From NCBI GenBank assembly GCA_946894095.1, contig OX335649.1, positions 16,696,001 through 16,760,000 of the forward strand: a stretch of DNA of 64,000 nt, written 5' to 3'. Source of the stretch: Incurvaria masculella. Taxonomy: Eukaryota; Arthropoda; Insecta; Lepidoptera; Incurvariidae. Each line of letters begins with the position of its first letter. Positions within the stretch are counted from its first letter, which is position 1. The notes under the pieces are model-generated. The model did not search any database and was not told where the DNA came from. It saw nothing but the letters and a program-made list of their open reading frames with translations. Shown one piece after another: positions 59,901 to 64,000 of the stretch. The position numbers and the translations under genes were made by a program.

Positions 59901-62264
59901 ACATCAAAACACGATTTAATTTTGTTTTGTTCCCTTCTAACGACTTAGCTATAGCACCTGAACACGCTCTGAAGATCATCAAGTCGCCATCTTTAAGCTA
60001 TTATAACTGAAAGTATTCTTAATTGTTTAGTCAAAGGTCAAGTAAACTTATCAATTATATCATGCGATTGCTCCTCAAATACAATTTTCGTGATCTTAAT
60101 CGAAATTATCGACCACGATAGGCGTGTCGGCCATTGTCACGGGTGCTGCCTTCAACGATTAGAATTGGTTTAACTTCGGAATGATGCATCGAAAGTAGGT
60201 CGTGTATTTTCATAGCGTGGTTTCCAAACAGTTAATCTGTTTAACATTGTGGTTACGTTCATCAATATTCCGAGATTACTCTCCGTGTTCCAATTGTACT
60301 GTCGTAGTTCGAGACAGCGCAGCGTGTAGATTCCCGCCCTTGGCAACGATTACTGCGCGTATTGCAAACTTTGGAAAATCGAATTGGCATCCGAAACAGT
60401 GTTGATTCCCCCAGGTTAAAGGTGTGAATACGTTGCTAGCATTGGTAATTGTGTTCGCATCAGAAACCGTGTTGGTAGTGGCCAAGGGCGGGAATTGTGC
60501 CACTATTGCAGCGATGATGCAAACCGAGGGGTCAGTCGTTTAGGGAATCAGGTGTACAATTCTTTGGTAATCTCTGGTAATCCTAGGCGATCCCGAATAA
60601 TTTAGGGAATCTAGAAATTTTATTGTTGCTCATTAGAAAAATGTTTTTGCAGTTCGAAAAATGTTCCTAGGATTATTTTTTCCAAATAGGCCGCATAGTT
60701 TTTTTTTTTGCTCATTCAAAAAACATTTCGACCATTATACCCAAATGGGCTGCACGATCTTTTTATTTGCTCATTTAAAAAAAATCCTTGAATTTTACCT
60801 GCTGGTTTTTGATAATCGTAGAAATCTTTGGTAGTCTCTTAGGAATCTTTGATAGTTTTTTAAGAATCTTGAAAATCTTCAGGAATCTTGATTGGTCCTT
60901 TAAATCTGGAAATCACAAGGTAATCCTGGTAATCTTAACTACTGGTAATCAAGGATAATTTTGCTCTAGTGACTAACCTTTCGCTGTAAACATTGAAAAA
61001 ACTATGAATTTCCCATTAGCTGGTTCGCAGTCATCTGTGAATGAAACAACTCCAGTGAAACCTTATAAAAGTCATCCCTTTCTAATTATTCTAATTAGAG
61101 TGTCAATCATGTCAATTAGTCAAGTACACTAGCTGAACTTTGTTAATTCCTATCTTTACATCTCTGTGCCACGGTCGTCGTGTGTGTTGCGAACCGTTTG
61201 AAAAACACAATTGCCGTCGTAAGTAAGCCAATTCATGCCATTTTGTCTCGATTGTGGGGTTGAGGGCGCATTTTATCGGGATCCGCTCTGGAGATTGTCC
61301 AAAATGTAATTGAGGGGAGCCTAGAGGGTTGCCAGATGGTATCCAAAAAGAGTACTTGTCTTCCTTTTGGTCCTCCCGTCCTCTGTTACCTACCGTATGT
61401 CCTCCCTTTGCCATATAGTCGTTAATTCGTGCTGAAGTGCGTTCGGAGAAACATGGCACATTTAATGTTTTTCAGAACTGTATAAGATCTGCGAGTTCTA
61501 TCGCACATAACGCGAATGTAGAGTTTTCTCACTTATTATCACTGTACCACGCCGGCGCTGCGTACGTGAGGCTGGACCTCAAGTAGGTCTTGTAGATCCT
61601 CAGCTTGGTAAGCAGAGGAAGCTTCGAAGAGAGCACTGGACGGAGTCGCGTGACTCGGGTCCGGTTGACCGCGTACTTGTAGTGGGTCTTCAGCGTGAGG
61701 CCGCGTCAAAGGTGATGCGCAGGTATTTACCCTGGGTGGAACAATCGATCGCTTCCCCGTTCAGCTTCAGCTGTGGTGGGTTCACGCCGTTGGATCTTCT
61801 TGGCTGCGTGGCGCTTGTTTTTGGACGTCGCGAAGTAGGTGGCATCGTCGGCAAATAAGCCGAGCATCGCGCCTGACTCCACGGCGATGTCGTCGGTGTA
61901 CAAGGAATAGCAGGCCGGTCACAGGCAGCTCCTTGCGGGACGCCGGCCGCGATCGGGTGTTCGCGCGATGTCGCGTCCTCGACGGCGACGCGGAAGCGTC
62001 GGTCCCGAAGTAAGGAGGCTATGAATTGAATATGTGCGATTGTTTCGGTCAGGCGAGGCGTCGGGCGCGGGCGCGGCGGGCGGCGCGGGCGGCGCAATGG
62101 AGGGCTGCGGCGGCGGGGAGGGAGACCCCGAGCGGCCGCTGATGCTGGACGGCATGCCGCCCATCAACTGCGACACCACGCTCGACGACGACTACACGAG
62201 CCGCCCCGACGAGCTCGGCGACATGACCTTCTGCATGGGGACGTACATCACCGACGCCATGAAG
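47948..62264 (+). CDS. Unrecognised gene 3, first two coding exons
   Basis: The model joins 47948-47978 (31 nt, ends with one base of a codon) to 62053-62264 (212 nt, begins with two bases). G plus GC gives GGC (Gly), and the joined 243 nt is 81 codons ending exactly at a donor. The product starts MKSSSFESYFG, then has a Gly/Ala-rich linker and an ordered-looking acidic stretch, LMLDGMPPINCDTTLDDDYT followed by DELGDMTFCMGTYITDAMK. I do not recognise the family. The last segment looks conserved in character (mixed hydrophobic, Cys, Thr). Further exons must lie right of the window. An exon of suitable phase in the 14-kb intron cannot be ruled out. Confidence 0.6.
48488..48787 (-). mobile_element. 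C element, full copy, minus orientation
   Basis: AAACCGGCCAAGTGCGAGTC, the hairpin, GAGTTCCGTACC, TTGTTATAGCGGCAAAATAA, ATGAGTACAGCCCTGTGACG, a long GACG tract and GGAGGCTTAGTAATAGGGTT occur in the family order. Confidence 0.87.
49292..49600 (+). mobile_element. C element, full copy, plus orientation
   Basis: It starts TTTAGGGTTCCGTACCCAAA, has a mixed CCGT/CCAT tract, and ends GTGCGAGTCCCACTCGCACT and TGGCCGGTTT. One base of the terminal hairpin is changed. Confidence 0.88.
50948..51512. repeat. 100-bp-period array, direct then inverted
   Basis: Direct units begin GATCTACCTG-like at 50948, 51048, 51148 and 51248 (partial). From about 51283 the same unit appears inverted, with GGTAGATC ends at about 51374 and 51474. 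Unit landmarks are ATTTGTTTTCGTTATATCTT, GGGAAACACTGGTCGTAGAC and CATCATGCGACCACTC. The whole array can fold into one long hairpin. No gene overlaps it. Confidence 0.88.
52140..52560 (-). mobile_element. C element split by M6
   Basis: The left part has AACCGGCCGAGTGCGAGTCA and AAGGGTTCTG. After the M6 insertion the right part resumes with GTACCAATATACAACATTTG, ATCACGTTTCTTGTATGG and AACATAAATACACACTCTGT. The CCGT tract end is missing. Confidence 0.8.
52188..52431. mobile_element. M6 MITE inserted in a C element
   Basis: The ends GGGGTCCATTCAGGGCAAGA and the complement of TTCTTACCTGAATGGACCCC are inverted repeats. A second copy with a truncated right end is at 53783-54002. Confidence 0.85.
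52792..52926. repeat. M7 small inverted-repeat element
   Basis: The ends GGTGAACAGGCAA and TTGCCTGTTCACC are inverted repeats about 135 bp apart. The interior phrase AACACGTCGTTTGACAG recurs at about 53680, so a related, more diverged copy lies at about 53665-53775. Confidence 0.7.
52955..53090 (+). ncRNA. tRNA-Leu-like element, copy 3
   Basis: GTGGCGAAATTGGTTAGACT and GGCTGGTTCGGGTCCAGCC match the D and T arms of the 21-kb copies, but the anticodon arm is collapsed, leaving about 64 nt. The 3' flank (CTTGCAGTATATTCGTAAAG ... TGTCCTTGCTTCACG) is also shared. This is an independent insertion of the same family and not a tRNA gene. Confidence 0.55.
53092..53632 (+). repeat. Dispersed repeat interrupted by a C element
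   Basis: Two flanks, 53092-53212 and 53515-53632, together match the uninterrupted copy at 30890-31165. The C element at 53213-53514 lies in the A run between them. Confidence 0.8.
53213..53514 (-). mobile_element. C element, complete, boundaries defined
   Basis: It reads ACCGGCCAAGTGCGACTCGG, GGGTTCCGTACCATCG, GTAGCGGCAAAATAAATACA, a GACG tract, and CACCCTTTGGGTACGGAACC then CTAAA. Comparison with the uninterrupted relative at 30890 shows what was inserted. Confidence 0.88.
53783..54002. mobile_element. M6 MITE, right end truncated
   Basis: It begins GGGGGTCCATTCAGGGCAAG and is about 85-90% like 52188-52431 by eye. The right terminus stops at CTCACTCTTACCTGACATG. Confidence 0.8.
54003..54288. 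other. CpG-rich spacer
   Basis: A CG-rich patch at about 54040-54270 (for example CGCGACGTCACGCCGGCGAC) with no supported exon. Its nature is unknown. Confidence 0.35.
54289..55165 (-). mobile_element. M2 MITE split by M1
   Basis: The left part (54289-54424) has GTCCCAGTTGTCACCTAAAT and GCGAGTCCGAGTTTGATTTG. The right part (54970-55165) has GTCGACTCCGCGTTTTCATA, TTGACAGCTTGAAGAAGTAA and CGCCAATTTAGGTTAGAAC. M1 lies between. Confidence 0.87.
54424..54969 (-). mobile_element. M1 MITE inserted in M2
   Basis: It starts TTAAGGTGGCCCATCCTGCT and ends CCGGGTTGGGCCACCTTAA. The TTAA target is present at both edges. Confidence 0.9.
55369..55650 (+). mobile_element. C element, full copy, plus orientation
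   Basis: It starts TTTTTAGGATTCCGTACCCA and ends GTGCGTGTCCGACTCGCACT and TGGCCGGTTTTTTTT. It sits in T-rich sequence on both sides. Confidence 0.87.
56294..56575 (+). mobile_element. R element
   Basis: It begins AGTTAGGGTCCCGTCGCAAA and contains GGCTGGTGTCTGTCGGTCAC, TTGTTCTCCTATTAACGATT, GCTCAAAACATCATAATTTT and CCAGCAGTGACGGGGCCCTC. This is the most complete uninterrupted copy. Confidence 0.75.
56605..56815 (+). mobile_element. S-family SINE, 5'-truncated
   Basis: From CCTTCCCCTACTAGG through AAATTGTCCGTGTTTTCCAT and TTCCTTCGGGAATGTATTG to CCATCCATGTCAGGTTGG and an A run. The head is lost. It ends 6 bp before an M1 copy. Confidence 0.8.
56821..57370 (+). mobile_element. M1 MITE, full copy
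   Basis: TTAA-flanked, with ends GGTGGCCCAACCCGGCGGC and GCGGGATGGGCCGCC. It shares with the 58313 copy several variants absent elsewhere (GCGGCCTCAACTCATTTG, ATGCAACCTGTCCAC, GGACGTTATAACTTGG), marking a subfamily. Confidence 0.9.
58313..58862 (+). mobile_element. M1 MITE, full copy
   Basis: TTAA-flanked, ends GGTGGCCCTACCCGGCGGC and GCGGGATGGGCCACC. It belongs with the 56821 copy by shared variants, so these two descend from one source element. Confidence 0.9.
58863..61544. other. Gene 3 intron segment with degenerate repeats
   Basis: A repeat relative (TTTCTTGCCAGTTAAT ... TGACAAATCCGAGTAC) lies at about 59540-59660. ATTCCCGCCCTTGGC and GCCAAGGGCGGGAAT at 60329 and 60480 form an inverted pair. 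From about 60540 to 60970 short GGAATCTT/GGTAATCT phrases recur irregularly, with three GCTCATT(A/C)(A/G)AAAA blocks. No gene seen. Confidence 0.45.
61545..62045 (-). pseudogene. Jockey-type LINE reverse-transcriptase fragment
   Basis: Minus-strand translation gives IASLLRDRRFRVAVEDATS, EHPIAAGVPQG, then after a frame change SGAMLGLFADDATYFATSKN, then LNGEAIDCSTQGKYLRITFD. VPQG and FADD are reverse-transcriptase motifs. At least two frameshifts and a deletion after VPQG make it dead. It runs to within about 10 bp of the gene 3 exon. Confidence 0.85.
62053..62264 (+). CDS. Gene 3, second coding exon
   Basis: The acceptor is tgtttcggtcag|GC and the donor ATGAAG|gtacgc. It is GC-rich with many C/G third positions, unlike the flanks, and encodes EASGAGAAGGAGGAMEGCGG, then DPERPLMLDGMPPINCD, TTLDDDYTSRPDELGDMTF and CMGTYITDAMK. 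An internal ATG (62097) could in principle be an alternative start. It ends in phase 0. The family is not recognised. Confidence 0.65.
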
Positions 62265-62572
62265 GTACGCCGACTAACTCGTCCTCTAAGGCCTGATTTT
62301 TCAATACTCAGATAAACAGCCAGATAACTATTCGACGGATTTATTTACGCTTCTGCTTTCGAATCTGATATAGTAGGTCCATATGTTTATTAGTAAACTT
62401 ATAGTCAGATAATTGTGGTAGAAGATATAATTTTCCAACAATGACTATCCGTCTTTTGACAAACGTAAATTTGTACAATCAGTATTTGTACTATGGATTG
62501 AAAAATCGGCCCTAAATCTAACCTTGAACCACAGATTAAAGAGGAAAGGATAGATTGCTAAGGTGATACCAG

Positions 62573-62775
62573 TGTTGGATAGGGACAATAAAAGTCCACA
62601 GATTGTGTTGCAATTCAAATTTCAGAACACATTAAATAGAAACAAATTTATATTACATTACTTAATTCATAGTTCAAATGTAACGTTTTCATCACGCCTT
62701 CCTACCTAATTTGGAATGAAGCTTAGGTTAATGACCGTGTAACTAGTTCTGGCAGTGACGGGAGATGGCGCTGGC
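62573..62775. repeat. Dispersed ~200-bp repeat, second copy
   Basis: Partner of 3004-3235, sharing TTTCAGAACACATTAAATA and TGTAACTAGTTCTGGCAGTG. Both copies lie just downstream of exons of plus-strand genes, probably by chance. Confidence 0.65.
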
Positions 62776-62807
62776 TCGTAATGTCCTTCGAATTTAAAAT
62801 TCCTCAT

Positions 62808-62870
62808 AATTTTGATTCCGTACCTAAAAGGTGCCAACAGAACCCTAATAATAATAGTTAAACAGCTGAC
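62808..62870 (+). mobile_element. C element fragment
   Basis: GATTCCGTACCTAAAAGGTG and CAACAGAACCCTAATAATAA match the start of the C family. The rest is absent. Confidence 0.55.
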
Positions 62871-62884
62871 CCCAATTTTCACAT

Positions 62885-63110
62885 CTAATCTAATAAATAT
62901 TATAAAGGGGAAAGTTTGTAATAATGGATGGATGGATGGATGGATGGATGGATGGATGGATGGATGGATGGATGGATGGATGGATGGATGTTTGTTACTC
63001 TTTCACGTAAAAACTACTGAATGGATTCTAATGAAACTTTACAATAATATAGCTTATACATCAGAATAACACATAGGCTACAATTTATGTGCCCATGGGC
63101 TTTAGAACTT
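62885..63110 (+). mobile_element. Microsatellite-bearing interspersed repeat, (GGAT)n
   Basis: AATATTATAAAGGGGAAAGT is followed by about 62 bp of pure GGAT repeat (62926-62990). Next come GTTTGTTACTCTTTCACG, AAAACTACTGAATGGATT and AACACATAGGCTACAATTT. The flank-microsatellite-flank order is that of a widespread lepidopteran microsatellite-associated repeat, as I recall it. Confidence 0.7.
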
Positions 63111-64000
63111 TCACGGGGCTGCGAAAACGATGCCGGTAGCGATACTTCACACTAGGGGGAGAGGGGCCGGGGGCGGTGGCGGGGAGCGGCGGCGGGGGGA
63201 GGGCAGACGTCGTGACTGTTTGGTGTCCGTTTGGCGAATTTTCAAGGCACTAGCGATTTGTAAAACTTAGTACATGTACATTTAACTACCCGGGAATTAG
63301 GATTGGCTAAATAGAATTCAGTTCCGCTTACGCTAAGATGGGGCTGTCATACAAACTGCAATGCTATGCACGGCTCGGCTTTGCGGCGGCAGCGCTTACT
63401 TTTACTGAAGTACGGCTTGGTATTTCCTGCAACTTTAGGACTACTTGGCATCACGCTAAATCGCCGGAGGAGCGACCAACAGAATAAAATCCTTGACAAC
63501 CAATTACTCGATTTAGATGTGCATTGTATCTACGTCTAGGCTGATTCTACTAAAAACTTATAGATTACATAATATAACGCTTCATTACCAGAAGGGTAAG
63601 TAGTGAGTCTTAAAGTCTTATAACATGCGAACCACTTACCTGATTTATATGCGTATTTTATCAACTGATGTATAGCATCTCTGGGAGCAGTCAGGTTCGA
63701 GATGGGTTACTGTTTTCGATGTTGAGGCTGGCTGTGGGTTGGAGTCCACGCAAAACTTACCTACGTTACACGTTACTTACTAGGTAAGCAATGTAGCAGT
63801 GAAAGTGCAGAAAGGTTCTCGCGGCAAATGTTTTTTTTTTAAATAGCCACCAAACGTCAACGAAGCTCTAAATGGGAATTATTGGATGTTTCTCATTAAA
63901 TCATGCTATTTCGGCTCGAACGATCTTGATTAAATTTGGTACATGGATACATTGTCCTGGACCAGTTTGACCCTATTTTGGACCAGTCATGTGGGCTACT
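63111..64000. other. Gene 3 intron segment with a G-rich patch
   Basis: A G-rich purine tract at 63155-63205 (GGGGGCGGTGGCGGGGAGCG and onward) has several G runs and could form quadruplex-type structure. The rest holds nothing I recognise. Confidence 0.4.

Larger units (their letters stand above)
47979..62052 (+). other. Gene 3 first intron (14 kb, repeat-filled)
   Basis: Bounded by donor gtgagt and acceptor tgtttcggtcag. It holds C, M1, M2, M6, fold-back and LINE sequences listed separately. Stretches 47979-48487, 48788-49291, 49601-50947, 51513-52139, 55651-56293, 57371-58312 and 58863-61544 hold nothing I can name. A 13-bp-stem hairpin around CATGGAGGTG lies at about 50014-50049. Confidence 0.55.

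Noticed and set aside
61112..61459. 115-codon minus-strand open frame near the LINE fragment
   Set aside because: No reverse-transcriptase, endonuclease or nucleic-acid-binding motif visible, and no splice support.
62926..62990. Coding repeat WMDGWMDG in an open frame
   Set aside because: It is the GGAT microsatellite of an interspersed repeat, not a protein repeat.

Overview
The window looks like nuclear DNA from a moth or butterfly. Three things point there. The genes are intron-containing, with canonical GT/AG sites and short exons. The encoded proteins resemble metazoan FLASH/CASP8AP2 and Scribble. The spacer is AT-rich and crowded with tRNA-derived SINEs, TTAA-flanked MITEs and the '(CCGT)n + GGGTTCCGTACC' repeat that I associate with lepidopteran genomes. 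The species cannot be named from this sequence. No CRISPR, rRNA, operon or prokaryotic gene was seen.

Layout. (1) 739-3519, plus strand: the last three coding exons of a polarity-scaffold gene, best matched to Scribble/LAP4, followed by a 3' UTR with a degenerate minisatellite. Earlier exons lie left of the window. (2) 11640-32483, minus strand: a complete six-exon gene whose splice phases all agree and which encodes 1,631 residues. Its N-terminal coiled coil matches FLASH (CASP8AP2), the histone-locus-body and histone pre-mRNA 3'-processing factor. It is convergent with gene 1. Its 10.4-kb fourth intron (17104-27457) holds LINE remnants, a tandem array of tRNA-like SINE heads, a fold-back element carrying a bacterial-type tRNA-Leu-like cloverleaf, and a duplicated segment. 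(3) 47948-62264, plus strand: the first two coding exons of a gene I do not recognise (MKSSSFESYF...), split by a 14-kb intron with matching phase. It is divergent from FLASH across about 15 kb of repeats and continues past the window.

Between the genes almost everything recognisable is mobile DNA. Family labels below are mine. M1: ~550-bp MITE flanked by TTAA, seven full-length copies plus decayed ones, including a back-to-back cluster at 41.6-44.2 kb. M2: ~345-bp MITE with ends GAGCCGGTAGTCTCAGTT. M3: 0.4-0.6-kb long-TIR element. M4-M7: smaller inverted-repeat elements. S: tRNA-derived SINE. C: the GGGTTCCGTACC element with a (CCGT)n tract. R: a relative of C beginning GGGTCCCGTCGC. Nesting gives relative ages: M1 and M2 are inserted into each other at different loci, M3 is inside M4, M6 is inside C, S is inside R, and C is inside an older repeat whose uninterrupted counterpart is also present.

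The three genes show no obvious joint function. The most unusual signals are the tRNA-Leu-like cloverleaf with a bacterial/plastid-style D arm (three copies), the 12-unit SINE-head array, the 100-bp-period inverted array at 50.9-51.5 kb, and the LINE fragment that reaches the acceptor of gene 3's second exon. Homology statements rest on recalled family sequences, not on a search.
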